A stretch of 64,000 bases of DNA, taken from contig OY970201.1 of the NCBI GenBank assembly GCA_963708245.1, positions 5,518,001 to 5,582,000 of the forward strand, written 5' to 3'. A program made the translations under genes and the position numbers. Positions 54,371 through 63,062 of this stretch are shown here, piece after piece (position 1 is the first letter of the stretch; every line of letters begins with the position of its first letter). The notes beneath the pieces are model-generated. The model saw only the letters and a program-made list of their open reading frames with translations, was not told the origin of the DNA and searched no databases. The stretch is from CAVYXK01 sp963708245. GTDB lineage: Bacteria; Pseudomonadota; Alphaproteobacteria; Acetobacterales; Acetobacteraceae.

Positions 54371-54854
54371 TTATTCCAACGGTCTGGCAACAACCGAGGG
54401 CCGCAACGCGCCCCGCCACTTGTCGCCCGGCCAGTAGTTGCACGGCAGCGCCACGCCGTGATGGGCATTGCCCACCCAATCCATGAAACGCAACGTGTGA
54501 TAGGCAAACAGACCGTCCTGTGTGTGGTCCTTCAAAACCACCGCCAATCGACTACGCGGTTTGCTTCCCGCAGTAGAATCGACGGGTCGTTGGTGTGGTG
54601 CAGTACATCTACGAACATGACCACGTTAAACGACTGATCTGAAAATGGCAGGTGCTGGCCATCAAACTTCCGCACGGGAATGCGACTAGGTTAGGTCTTA
54701 GCTGCTTTACCAGAACATCAATTGTTCCATCGCCACAGCCGACATCGAGAACAGTACTGCCATCGTCGGGGATCGCCTTGGCCAGTTCCTCAGCGAGCAC
54801 CCGGGTGCGCCGACGGAAAACCAAGTTCTCGTGCAACACGCCGATCGCATCCAT
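54371..54854 (-). pseudogene. Class I SAM-dependent methyltransferase gene with two frameshifts
   Basis: The start at ATG 54854 gives MDAIGVLHENLVFRRRTRVL and the SAM-binding motif VLDVGCGDGTIDVLVKQLRP. A frameshift near 54665 leads to VRKFDGQHLPFSDQSFNVVM and FVDVLHHTNDPSILLREANR. A second near 54545 leads to VLKDHTQDGLFAYHTLRFMD, WVGNAHHGVALPCNYWP and a stop at 54371. Joined, this would be about 160 residues of a methyltransferase. Two breaks in 480 bp make it a real pseudogene. Confidence 0.78.
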
Positions 54855-54931
54855 GCCATCTCCTCCCGTTGCCCTTGCCCATCATCCCGTTATGGCGTCG
54901 CATCGGGACAAGCCGCGCTCGATTGTCGCTC

Positions 54932-55655
54932 ATGATTTGCGGCGCAGCGTTTGCGACGACATTATCGAGCGCGGCTCAAGCCCTTATCCTGGACCAGAGT
55001 TATTTAGGTAAGCTTGCTCTGTCACAAGGTGTTGACGGACTTCCAGCGCCAGCTGTCGGCTCGCCCGTTGTCGCGCAAAGCTTCACGGCCGGAATTTCCG
55101 GTGCGCTCGCGGCAGTTGGTTTGGCCATCGGTTACGACGGTGGATTCTCGGGGATACTCTTAGTCGATATAGAGACCACGATCGCGACCCCATCCGGCGA
55201 TGTGCCCTCTGGAACGGTGTTGGGCAACCACGTTGATGGTTCCTTCTTACACTATACCCACTTCAATCCCAGGCTTCAACACCCCGATAACCGCGTCAGA
55301 CCTTACCATGGTCAACCTCACCGCCGGGATTCCTGTGTCGGCCGGCGAGAAACTCGCAATTGTACCCTCCTCCAATATTGGAAGCCTCGGCTGGTTTGGC
55401 GCCAGTCGAGGCGATTATATCGGAGGGATTCGGTCGTATAATATTGGTTCTAGGTTCATAACCAACTCTCCTCCTGGGGACTTCTTCTTCCAAACATTCA
55501 ATGCCGGTACAAGTGTCCCAGAACCTTTATCGTTAGCGCTACTCGGCGCTGGCCTTGGTTCACTGGTAGTTGCCTGCCGCGGACGAGAGCGCGCTTCCCT
55601 GTCGGTCTCCGCCACGAGGGACCGACGGCGGGTTTGTCACGCCGACGGCTCATGA
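54932..55655 (+). pseudogene. PEP-CTERM protein gene with a frameshift
   Basis: Starts at ATG 54932 (ICGAAFATTLSSAAQALILD, signal-like). A beta-rich domain follows (GVDGLPAPAVGSPVVAQSFT, GLAIGYDGGFSGILLVDIET). Near 55263 the frame shifts after HYTHFNP. The other frame continues ITASDLTMVNLTAGIPVSAG and ends with VPEPLSLALLGAGLGSLVVA then CRGRER, a PEP-CTERM signal. A single-base change would restore a protein of about 230 residues. Either a recent mutation or an error. Confidence 0.7.
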
Positions 55656-56127
55656 TGCACAACGTAAGGTTGCGTCTCGGTCGCGCCCTATTGATCGAAC
55701 CGGCTTCCAGTGACGGCGTTCCGCGTTCCGGAGCAGTCTATGGATACCGAAACACCGGGATACCGAAGAAGCCCGGCAGCGAGCCCAGCATCTGCGTCAG
55801 CTTGCCCGAAAGCTTGCCGACAACCAGATGCGAGACAAACTGATCGATTTGGGGAAGCAATACGATCAGACGGGCTGAGGCGCTGGAGCGCGGCGAGTCC
55901 GGAGAACGGGATGGTGTGGGTCCGCCGGATAGCACACCCTGCCAACTGCCAACCCGGACGAAAAACCTGCGGCTGTGGGGGTTCGTGGTGATGAAGAGGC
56001 GGCCAGCGCCGGGACGCCAAGCCGCCGCGCGTCGGCCCACGATGGACGCCAGCATTTCATCCTGACATTCCCCACGCCCGAGAGTATGCAACTCAGCCGG
56101 TTGGAGACTGTCTCATAGGAGCCCGAT
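55656..56127. other. Mostly non-coding stretch with a short ORF remnant
   Basis: 472 bp. At 55759-55878 a plus-strand frame reads DTEEARQRAQHLRQLARKLA then DNQMRDKLIDLGKQYDQTG and stops. This resembles the small helical proteins of about 60-80 residues common in alphaproteobacteria, but has no start. The rest has no supported feature. Confidence 0.35.
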
Positions 56128-56586
56128 GTGCGGAACCTCATCCTGATGACTGCTGGAGTACTGGTGAGCGCTGTGGTCCCCGCCAGTGCACAGACACGTA
56201 TTGATTCCATTAACACCAATTTTCGATGGCTCGGCCCAGACGACAAGATCGTTGTCGATCGCTATGACGATCCGAAGGTGGAGAATGTATCGTGCTATCT
56301 CTCGCGAGCACAGACTGGCGGCGTGAAGGGCGGCCTGGGCCTGGCTGAAGACCCCAGCCGCTTCTCGATTGCCTGTCGGGCCGTTGGCAGGGTCACGATA
56401 CCGCCCAGTCTCCCCAAGTCAGAGGTTATCGCCTTTGCGTCTGCATCGTTGTTTTTCAAGACCTTCCAAGTTCATCGCGCGGTCGATAAGGAAAAACAGG
56501 TCCTTGTCTACACCGTAGTCAGCACAAAGTTAATCAATGGCTCGCCCTTCAATAGCATCAGCGTGGTGCCTGTGAACGTTCCGTGA
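56128..56586 (+). CDS. creA: CreA-family periplasmic protein
   Basis: A 152-residue product with GTG start at 56128. A signal peptide (LILMTAGVLVSAVVPASAQT) precedes the CreA domain (DDKIVVDRYDDPKVENVSCY, GGLGLAEDPSRFSIACRAVG, VHRAVDKEKQVLVYTVVSTK). CreA is widespread in proteobacteria and its function is not established. Length is normal for the family. It stands alone among mobile-element remains. Confidence 0.88.
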   Translation: MRNLILMTAGVLVSAVVPASAQTRIDSINTNFRWLGPDDKIVVDRYDDPKVENVSCYLSRAQTGGVKGGLGLAEDPSRFSIACRAVGRVTIPPSLPKSEVIAFASASLFFKTFQVHRAVDKEKQVLVYTVVSTKLINGSPFNSISVVPVNVP

Positions 56587-56733
56587 GACCATGAGGTGCG
56601 AACCGCGGCGTTCGAAATGGCTATGTAATACCAACCACCCGATCTCTCGACTCTCGGGTGGGGGGCTTCCCATGACTCGCAAAGTTACAATTCGGTGCTT
56701 TCCGACATCGATTTGGATGGAGGGGAGGACCGG

Positions 56734-56853
56734 ATGGGGCAAGCGATCATCATCACCCGCACGAAGCACACGGCGATCGCGCTGATCCTGGAGGGTCGCT
56801 CGCGCACCGAGGCGGCGGAGCAGTCCGGCATGGATCGCCTGCGCGAGCGCTGA
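56734..56853 (+). pseudogene. N-terminal fragment of an IS630-type transposase
   Basis: A 39-codon frame contains ALILEGRSRTEAAEQSGMDR, the helix-turn-helix start of IS630-type transposases of the GMDRQTLRDW kind, then stops. It is only a relic. Confidence 0.45.
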
Positions 56854-56943
56854 AGCGCAAGCCAAGCCGATGCCCCGACCCGCGCCCGTTACCAGAGCTC
56901 GCCGACCGTCTAGACGAAACGAGGGCGTGCGTGGCAGTTGCAT
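56841..56943 (-). pseudogene. N-terminal fragment of an SDR dehydrogenase gene
   Basis: From ATG 56943 the frame reads MQLPRTPSFRLDGRRALVTG then AGRGIGLACASALA, the start of a short-chain dehydrogenase with its TGxxxGIG cofactor motif. It then runs into the antisense of the IS630 relic. The rest of the gene is absent. Confidence 0.6.
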
Positions 56944-57283
56944 CGCGGTCTCCAACAGTTGGGTAATTGCCTTATTCGCAACGTTATTCTTTATCGACTG
57001 CATCGCGCAATCCACCACCGATCTTGGGCACGATAGTGCCTTTCGCCACGCGTGAGAAGCTGGCGGAAGCGGGCGGACACCGGCTGCCCGGCCGTCGAGA
57101 TTGAATAGGATTGGTCCCAGTGTTCAGTGCCGCCCTTTACTATGACAGGCACGTGGGTTGTAACCGTTTGAGGGTTCGGTTTGAGTCGGTTGGAGACATC
57201 CAAACTGCCCGTTACCAATGATGAGGGCGGCTTTGCCGTCCTGGCGTGGCAGCTCATACTTCGAGTTTCGGGAGGAAGCCACC
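56944..57283. other. Intergenic region upstream of the SDR gene
   Basis: 340 bp, with no recognisable gene. It holds the likely promoter of the SDR gene, with GGGAGGAAG as ribosome binding site at its end. Confidence 0.45.
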
Positions 57284-58018
57284 ATGGATCGTCTGGCGGG
57301 CAAGGTCGCGTTCATCACCGGTGCCGGCGCCGGCATCGGCCGTACCACCGCTATCAGCTTCGCGCGCGAGGCCGCCAGCGTGGCGGTAGCGGAGATCAAC
57401 ACCACGGCCGCGCATCTCGCCGGCAATGGCGCAATCGCGATACGCACTGACGTAACCGACTCCGACAACCTACAAGCTGCGGTCCGCCGGGCGATCGACC
57501 ATTTCGGCGCGCTGCACGTCCTGCACAACAATGCCGGCGGATCGACGCCGGAGGACAATACCGTCGTGGAAGCGCCGCTCGAGGAGTTCTGGCGCGTTAT
57601 CAGGCTCGATCTGTTCGGCACGTTCCTGGGCTGCCGGTTCGGCATTCCGGAGCTGATCCGCGCGGGCGGCGGCTCGGTGATCAACATGGCATCGAACCTC
57701 GCGCTGATGGGGATCGCCGGACGCGACTGCTACACCGCAGCCAAGGGCGGGGTCGCTGCGCTGACGCGCTCTCTCGCGGTCGAGTTCGCGGCGCAGAAGG
57801 TGCGAGTGAATGCCATCGCCCCGTCGGCCACCATGACCGACCGCGTGCGCAAGCTGATGGCCGGCAACGCGGCGATCGATCGACTGGCGCGGTCGCACCT
57901 TCTCGGGCTGATCGAGCCTGACGATATCGCCAATGCCGCGATCTATCTCGCCTCGGACGAATCGCGCATGGTGACCGGGCAGGTTCTGTCGGTGGATAGC
58001 GGCGTGACCATCTCTTGA
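57284..58018 (+). CDS. Short-chain dehydrogenase/reductase
   Basis: Read from ATG 57284 (GGGAGGAAG 5 bp upstream) the protein has 244 residues, the usual classical SDR length. The cofactor motif is TGAGAGIG (13-20), with Asp near residue 56 in RTDVTD. NNAG is near 84. The catalytic Tyr-Lys is in CYTAAKGG, with the serine region INMASNLALMG. The C-terminal GQVLSVDSGVTIS is typical. The substrate is unknown. It converges with the lactonase gene and may act in the same sugar pathway. Confidence 0.93.
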   Translation: MDRLAGKVAFITGAGAGIGRTTAISFAREAASVAVAEINTTAAHLAGNGAIAIRTDVTDSDNLQAAVRRAIDHFGALHVLHNNAGGSTPEDNTVVEAPLEEFWRVIRLDLFGTFLGCRFGIPELIRAGGGSVINMASNLALMGIAGRDCYTAAKGGVAALTRSLAVEFAAQKVRVNAIAPSATMTDRVRKLMAGNAAIDRLARSHLLGLIEPDDIANAAIYLASDESRMVTGQVLSVDSGVTIS

Positions 58019-58083
58019 AGGAGCCTGCGAGGATGTCATGCCTGCGGAAGCAGACGTCCATGGGTCACGCGAAAACTCATTGG

Positions 58084-58103
58084 ATTCCTGCTCGCGCAGG
58101 AAT
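58084..58103. terminator. Hairpin between convergent SDR and lactonase genes
   Basis: An 8-bp perfect stem ATTCCTGC/GCAGGAAT with loop TCGC. It is of the extragenic palindrome type and can end transcription from both sides. Confidence 0.55.
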
Positions 58104-58128
58104 GATGAGCGACGAGTCGACACTACCT

Positions 58129-59097
58129 TTACGGCAGCATCGCGCCCTGAACATTCAGATACAGCGCATAGATCGACGTGCTCGCCGTCATGAACAGCCG
58201 GTTCCGCTTGCGGCCGCCGAAGCACAGATTGGCGCAGGTCTCCGGCAGATGCACCTTGCCGATCAACTCGCCGTCCGGCGCGTAGCAGCGCACGCCATCT
58301 TCTGCCGGGTCGGCCCAGCCCATGCTGCACCAGACGTTGCCGTCCACATCAACGCGGACGCCGTCGGTGAAGCCGGGCGCGAAATCCTCAGCGAACACAT
58401 CGCCGCCGGTCAAGCGTGAGCCCGCTACGTCGAAACAGCGGATATGCGCCGGGCCGCCATGGGTGAGTCCGCTATCGACGATGTAAAGCCGCTTCTCGTC
58501 CGGCGAAAACGCAATCCCGTTCGGCCGCACGAAATCGTCCGCCACCACCTGTGCGGCGCCAGTGTGTGGATCCAGCCGGTACACGTTCCCCGGTAGCTCG
58601 AATTCAGCCTTGTGGCCCTCATACTCCCCATCGATCCCATAGCCCGGATCGGTGAACCAGATCGCCCCATCGCTCGCCACCACCACATCATTCGGTGCGT
58701 TCAGCCGCTTGCCCTCGAACCGGTCAATCAGCACGGTGATGCGCCCATCCGGCTCGGTGCGAGTCACCCGCCGCGTGCCATGCTCGCAGGTAATCAGCCG
58801 CCCCTCGCGATCGCGCGTATTGCCGTTAGAATAATTCGACGGAGCGCGGAACACCGACACGTGCCCGTCTTCCTCCAGCCAGCGCATCATCCGGTTGTTC
58901 GGAATGTCGCTCCAGATCAGGCAACCCAGGTCGCGGAAATAGACCGGCCCCTCGGCCCAGCGAAACCCGGTCGCAATTCGTTCAATCCCGGCATTGCCCT
59001 GCCGCCGGAACCGCTTGTCCAGCACCGTGATCCGCGCGTCCGGATAGCGCATCCCCGGCAGATGACCGAGCGGCAGGCCAGTTGAATCATCCCGCAT
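58129..59097 (-). CDS. SMP-30/gluconolactonase-family protein
   Basis: Read from ATG 59097 the protein has 322 residues. It is a six-bladed propeller of the SGL family, which hydrolyses sugar lactones. Typical segments: GFRWAEGPVYFRDLGCLIWS, NGNTRDREGRLITCEHGTRR, LNAPNDVVVASDGAIWFTDP, PNGIAFSPDEKRLYIVDSG and TDGVRVDVDGNVWCSMGW. The Glu, Asn and Asp metal ligands are within these. It is divergent from a ribose-type ABC importer and convergent with an SDR gene. This suggests uptake and oxidation of a sugar through its lactone (inference). Confidence 0.93.
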   Translation of the reverse strand: MRDDSTGLPLGHLPGMRYPDARITVLDKRFRRQGNAGIERIATGFRWAEGPVYFRDLGCLIWSDIPNNRMMRWLEEDGHVSVFRAPSNYSNGNTRDREGRLITCEHGTRRVTRTEPDGRITVLIDRFEGKRLNAPNDVVVASDGAIWFTDPGYGIDGEYEGHKAEFELPGNVYRLDPHTGAAQVVADDFVRPNGIAFSPDEKRLYIVDSGLTHGGPAHIRCFDVAGSRLTGGDVFAEDFAPGFTDGVRVDVDGNVWCSMGWADPAEDGVRCYAPDGELIGKVHLPETCANLCFGGRKRNRLFMTASTSIYALYLNVQGAMLP

Positions 59098-59233
59098 GCG
59101 TGACCCCCTCGCAGTTCGGCCACATGGTACGACACGCTCCGCATCGCCGGTAGTGCGCCTTGACGGTCCGCCGCCCGGCGATGAAAGTCGGCTGCACGCG
59201 CTATCGCAACAACCAACAACCAGGAGGAACACC

Positions 59234-60199
59234 ATGGGCCGGGCCGTTCTCACACGCCGCAGCCTTGTCGCCGCAACTGCCATGCTCGCCGCCGGAACCC
59301 GTCCCGGCTTGGCCGAGGGCAAGCACCTCGCCTATCTCACGCCGGGGCTCGATCTGCCGTTCTGGCGCATCCTCGCCAAGGGCATCGACGACGTGGCGAA
59401 GGCCAACGGCGGTTCGTCCACCGCGTATGACAGCCATAACAGCGCCCAGACGCAGTTGCAGAACGCGCAGGACGCGATCGCCCGGAAGGTCGATGGCATC
59501 CTTATCTCGCCAACCGACAGCTCCACCGCGCCGGCGGTGCTGGCCGCCGCGGGGCGGGCCGGAATACCCGTGGTGATCGCGGATATCGGCACCACCTCGG
59601 GCGAGTACATCTCGTTCATCATCTCTGACAACTATCAGGGCGCGTATGGCATCGGCCAGGCGCTCGCCAAGGCAATGGAGGCCAAGGGCTGGCAGACCGG
59701 CACGGTCGGGCTGGTGACGATCTCGCTCGCCCGCAACAACGGCAAGGCACGTACCAGCGGCTTCATGAAAGCGATGGACGAGGCTGGCATCAAGCAGGCA
59801 GCGCTGTCGCAGATGCAGACCTATACCTCCGACGAGACCTTCAAGTTCGTCCAGGATATGATCACCGCGCACCCCGATATGCGTGGCCTGTTCATCCAGA
59901 CTGATCAGCCGACGCTCGGCGCGCTGCGTGCCGTGCAGGCGGCGCGTAAGCAGAACGACATCCTGATCGCCGCGTTCGATGGCATCCCAGAATTCGTCAA
60001 GCTCATCGAGGATGGAAGCATCGTCGGCTCCGGCATGCAGCAGCCCTATCTGATGGGACAGCGTTCCGCCCAGGCCATATTCGAGCACCTGGCGGGCAAA
60101 ACGCCGGAGAAGCAAATCCTTGTGCCGATCGAAGTAGTAACCGGCGAAAACATCAAGCAGCTCCTGCCCACCATCCAGAAAACCGTGTTCGGCGAATAG
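59234..60199 (+). CDS. Sugar ABC transporter substrate-binding protein (RbsB-like)
   Basis: Read from ATG 59234 the protein has 321 residues. The signal is Tat-like (LTRRSLVAATAMLAAG). The mature part is a type I periplasmic binding protein (FWRILAKGIDDVAKANGG, ARKVDGILISPTDSSTAPAV, DNYQGAYGIGQALAKAMEAK, FIQTDQPTLGALRAVQAARK). This is the Peripla_BP_4 family that carries ribose, xylose, inositol and similar sugars. The sugar is not known. It is the first gene of the importer operon. Confidence 0.92.
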   Translation: MGRAVLTRRSLVAATAMLAAGTRPGLAEGKHLAYLTPGLDLPFWRILAKGIDDVAKANGGSSTAYDSHNSAQTQLQNAQDAIARKVDGILISPTDSSTAPAVLAAAGRAGIPVVIADIGTTSGEYISFIISDNYQGAYGIGQALAKAMEAKGWQTGTVGLVTISLARNNGKARTSGFMKAMDEAGIKQAALSQMQTYTSDETFKFVQDMITAHPDMRGLFIQTDQPTLGALRAVQAARKQNDILIAAFDGIPEFVKLIEDGSIVGSGMQQPYLMGQRSAQAIFEHLAGKTPEKQILVPIEVVTGENIKQLLPTIQKTVFGE

Positions 60200-60201
60200 C
60201 C

Positions 60202-62073
60202 CTGCTGCTCGCGCTCACCGACATCAGGAAACGCTTTGGCGCCACCACGGCGTTGGCCGGGGCATGCTTCGAGCTGGCTGCCGGCGAGGTCCACGCCCTG
60301 GTCGGCGCCAATGGTGCCGGCAAATCGACACTGTCGCGCATCATCTCCGGCCATCTACAGGCGGATCGCGGCACGATCCGCCTGGAGGGGCGCGACATCC
60401 GCCACGCCGGCGCGCGCGAGGCGATCCGCAGCGGCATCGTCATGGTCACGCAGGAGACCTCGCTGGCGCCCGACCTCTCGGTGCTCGAGAACATCATGCT
60501 GCCGCGCCTCGGCATGCCGGGGACACTGCACTGGCGCGAGTTGCGCGCGCAGGCACGAACGCTTGTGGCAGAGTTTGGCGAGGAAGTCGGGCTGCATCTC
60601 GACTCGCCGGTACGAGAGTTGTCCACCGGCCAGCGCCAGCTTGTCGAGATCGCCAAGGCGCTGGCGCTGGACAGCCGCATCATTATCTTCGACGAGCCGA
60701 CCGCGCCGCTGTCGCCGCATGAGAGCGAAAGGCTGTTCGAGATCATCCGCCGACTTGCCGCGCGGGGTCGCGGGCTCATCTTCGTCTCCCACCGACTGGA
60801 AGAGATCTTCGAAGTCACCGACCGGGTCACCATCCTGCGCGAGGGGCAGGTGGTGGCCGCCGGCGTGCCGACCGCAACTCTGACCCAGGGCGAGCTGGTT
60901 CGCCTGATGGTAGGGCGCGAGCTCTCCAACATTTATTCCAATCCGGGCAATGCAGCGTCCCGATCCGAAGGCCAGCCGGTGCTGCGGCTGCGGCACCTGA
61001 GCTGTCCGCCCCGTGTGCGTGACGTCTCGTTCGAAGTCCATGCTGGGGAAATCCTGGGCCTCGCCGGACTTGTAGGCGCCGGGCGATCAGAGACGTTAGA
61101 AACTATATTCGGCCTGCGACGCGCTGTCGGCGGCACGATCGAGTTGCGGGGCCGTCCCTTCCGTCCGCGCACCCCGCGCGACGCGATCCGCGCCGGGATT
61201 GGCTTCGTTCCCGAAGACCGGCGCCGCCAGGGCATCGTGCCGGACTTCTCGGTACGCGAGAACCTGCTGCTCGCCCATCTCGGTCGACATGCCGGCCTCG
61301 GCCTAGGCTACAGTGCGTGCACTGATGCCATGCGCCGGTTACTGCAGCTGCTGGAACTGCCGCAGCATCGGGTGCTCAATGCCAATATGCTCACGTTCTC
61401 AGGCGGTATGCAGCAGAAGGTGATCCTCGCGCGCTGGCTAGTGCTGGATCCGCAACTGCTTTTGCTCGACGAACCGACCCGCGGCGTGGATATCGGCACT
61501 CGGAGCAGCATCTACGCGCTGCTGCGGCGGATTGCCGCACAGGGCGTGGCCTGCGTCGTCGTCTCTTCGGATTTCGAGGAGTTGATCGGGCTGACCGATC
61601 GGATCGTGGTGCTGAGCGACGGGACCGACGTGACCAATATCCCAAGCCGTCTGGTCGATATCGAGAAGCTTGCGATGTTCGCCGCACCGCGCAGCTCTGC
61701 CGAGCGCACGCATTGGGTGCTTGCGGCGTTGGTCGCGGAGCTCGGTGGCACGGCCTATTGGATCGCGACCGAGGCGGACCGGCTCTACTGTTTCGATCGC
61801 GTGGGCGAGGACCCGGCTGCGGAACCTGGTTTCACCGGCGGCGGGTTTCCGCTGATTGCAGATACTGCAATCCCGCGCGCACTGCACGAGCAAAGCGAGG
61901 GTGTTGTGCGGGACGGAGCGCTGCACACGCTGCTAACGCCGATCCGTGGGCGTCGCGGCCACAGTCTGGGGCTGGTTGGTCTGACCCTCGCCAGCCTGCC
62001 GCCGCGGTTCGACGCGACGGCGATCTGCCGGCGGATCCAGACGACGCTTTCCGTGTCCGCCGAGGCAGCGTGA
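60202..62073 (+). CDS. Sugar ABC transporter ATPase (RbsA-like) with a GAF-like C-terminal extension
   Basis: The domain begins with LALTDIRKRFGATTALAGAC, upstream of any ATG, GTG or TTG. The nearest possible start is CTG 60202 or 60205, right after the binding-protein stop. Two ATPase halves are visible: Walker A GANGAGKST, signature LSTGQRQLVEIAKAL, Walker B IIIFDEPTAPLS in the first; GLVGAGRSE, FSGGMQQKVILARWL and LLLLDEPTRGVDIGT in the second (the degenerate Walker A is normal for RbsA). After about residue 490 a further 130 residues follow (VLAALVAELGGTAYWIATEA, then LLTPIRGRRGHSLGLVGLTL) that look like a GAF-type sensor domain. RbsA proteins normally end near 500 residues. Confidence 0.9.
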   Translation: MLLALTDIRKRFGATTALAGACFELAAGEVHALVGANGAGKSTLSRIISGHLQADRGTIRLEGRDIRHAGAREAIRSGIVMVTQETSLAPDLSVLENIMLPRLGMPGTLHWRELRAQARTLVAEFGEEVGLHLDSPVRELSTGQRQLVEIAKALALDSRIIIFDEPTAPLSPHESERLFEIIRRLAARGRGLIFVSHRLEEIFEVTDRVTILREGQVVAAGVPTATLTQGELVRLMVGRELSNIYSNPGNAASRSEGQPVLRLRHLSCPPRVRDVSFEVHAGEILGLAGLVGAGRSETLETIFGLRRAVGGTIELRGRPFRPRTPRDAIRAGIGFVPEDRRRQGIVPDFSVRENLLLAHLGRHAGLGLGYSACTDAMRRLLQLLELPQHRVLNANMLTFSGGMQQKVILARWLVLDPQLLLLDEPTRGVDIGTRSSIYALLRRIAAQGVACVVVSSDFEELIGLTDRIVVLSDGTDVTNIPSRLVDIEKLAMFAAPRSSAERTHWVLAALVAELGGTAYWIATEADRLYCFDRVGEDPAAEPGFTGGGFPLIADTAIPRALHEQSEGVVRDGALHTLLTPIRGRRGHSLGLVGLTLASLPPRFDATAICRRIQTTLSVSAEAA

Positions 62074-63062
62074 GCGTCCTCGCTAGCGAGCAGCGGCACG
62101 AGCGGGCTGTGCACCGTCGTCTGCTGCGGCTACTGGCCAGTCAGATCGAACTCCGGATGATCCTGGTGATCATCGTGGTGATGGCCTGCCTGTCGCTGAT
62201 CTCGCCGTATTTCCTCACGGTCAGCAACCTGTTCAACGTGATGGACCAGTCGGTCGTGGTCGGAGTGATTGCGCTCGGCCAGACCCTCGTGATCCTGATC
62301 GGCGGGATTGACCTCTCGGTCGGCTCGCTGGTCGGGATGACCGGAATCGTGCTTGGCCTCACGTCCATGGGGGCGGGCCTGTACGTGGGCATCGCAGCCT
62401 GTCTGGGGGTAGGTGCGCTGGCCGGACTGTTCAACGGCCTTGTGATCACCTATGGCGGCGTGGCCGCCTTCGTGGTGACGCTCGGAACGATGTCGATCGG
62501 CCGCAGCATGGCCTATGTCCTGAGCAACGCCAGCTCGATCACGGAACTGCCGCCGGCCATCGCTAATATTTCGAGCGGTTCGGTCGCCGGCCTGCCGGTC
62601 AACTTCATCTGTCTGGTCGTGCTGTATGCGCTCTGCTGGTGGTTCCTGACCTATGCCAAGGGCGGGCGCACGCTTTATGCGATCGGCTCGAACGTGGAAG
62701 CGGCGCGCGTCGCCGGCCTGTCGATCACGCTGTGGAGCGTGCTTGCTTACGTCGCGTCGGGCGTGATGAGCGCGGTGGCCGCTATCTTCCTGGCCTCGCG
62801 GGTGCTGTCGATCGATCCGATCGGCGGCGCGGGACTGGAGCTTGACTCGATCGCCGCCGTGGTGATCGGCGGCGCCAGCCTGTTCGGCGGACGCGGCTCG
62901 ATCATCGGCACGCTCGCCGGCGTGTTCATCATGGTGTTCATCCGCAATGGGCTGAACCTGCTGAACGTGTCGCCTTACTGGCAGGGTACCGCTATCGGCT
63001 CGATCATCATTGCTGCTGTATTGATCGAGCGGCTGTTGAGTCGGGCGCCGGGGCAACGCTAA
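62070..63062 (+). CDS. Sugar ABC transporter permease (RbsC-like)
   Basis: GTG start at 62070 overlaps the ATPase stop by 4 bp. A 330-residue membrane protein with about eight to ten hydrophobic segments. Typical parts: GQTLVILIGGIDLSVGSLVG, YGGVAAFVVTLGTMSIGRSM, AKGGRTLYAIGSNVEAARVA, LDSIAAVVIGGASLFGGRGS and IIGTLAGVFIMVFIRNGLNL. It forms the channel of the ribose-type importer. The 3' end overlaps the convergent LivM-type gene by 56 bp. Confidence 0.93.
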   Translation: MSVLASEQRHERAVHRRLLRLLASQIELRMILVIIVVMACLSLISPYFLTVSNLFNVMDQSVVVGVIALGQTLVILIGGIDLSVGSLVGMTGIVLGLTSMGAGLYVGIAACLGVGALAGLFNGLVITYGGVAAFVVTLGTMSIGRSMAYVLSNASSITELPPAIANISSGSVAGLPVNFICLVVLYALCWWFLTYAKGGRTLYAIGSNVEAARVAGLSITLWSVLAYVASGVMSAVAAIFLASRVLSIDPIGGAGLELDSIAAVVIGGASLFGGRGSIIGTLAGVFIMVFIRNGLNLLNVSPYWQGTAIGSIIIAAVLIERLLSRAPGQR

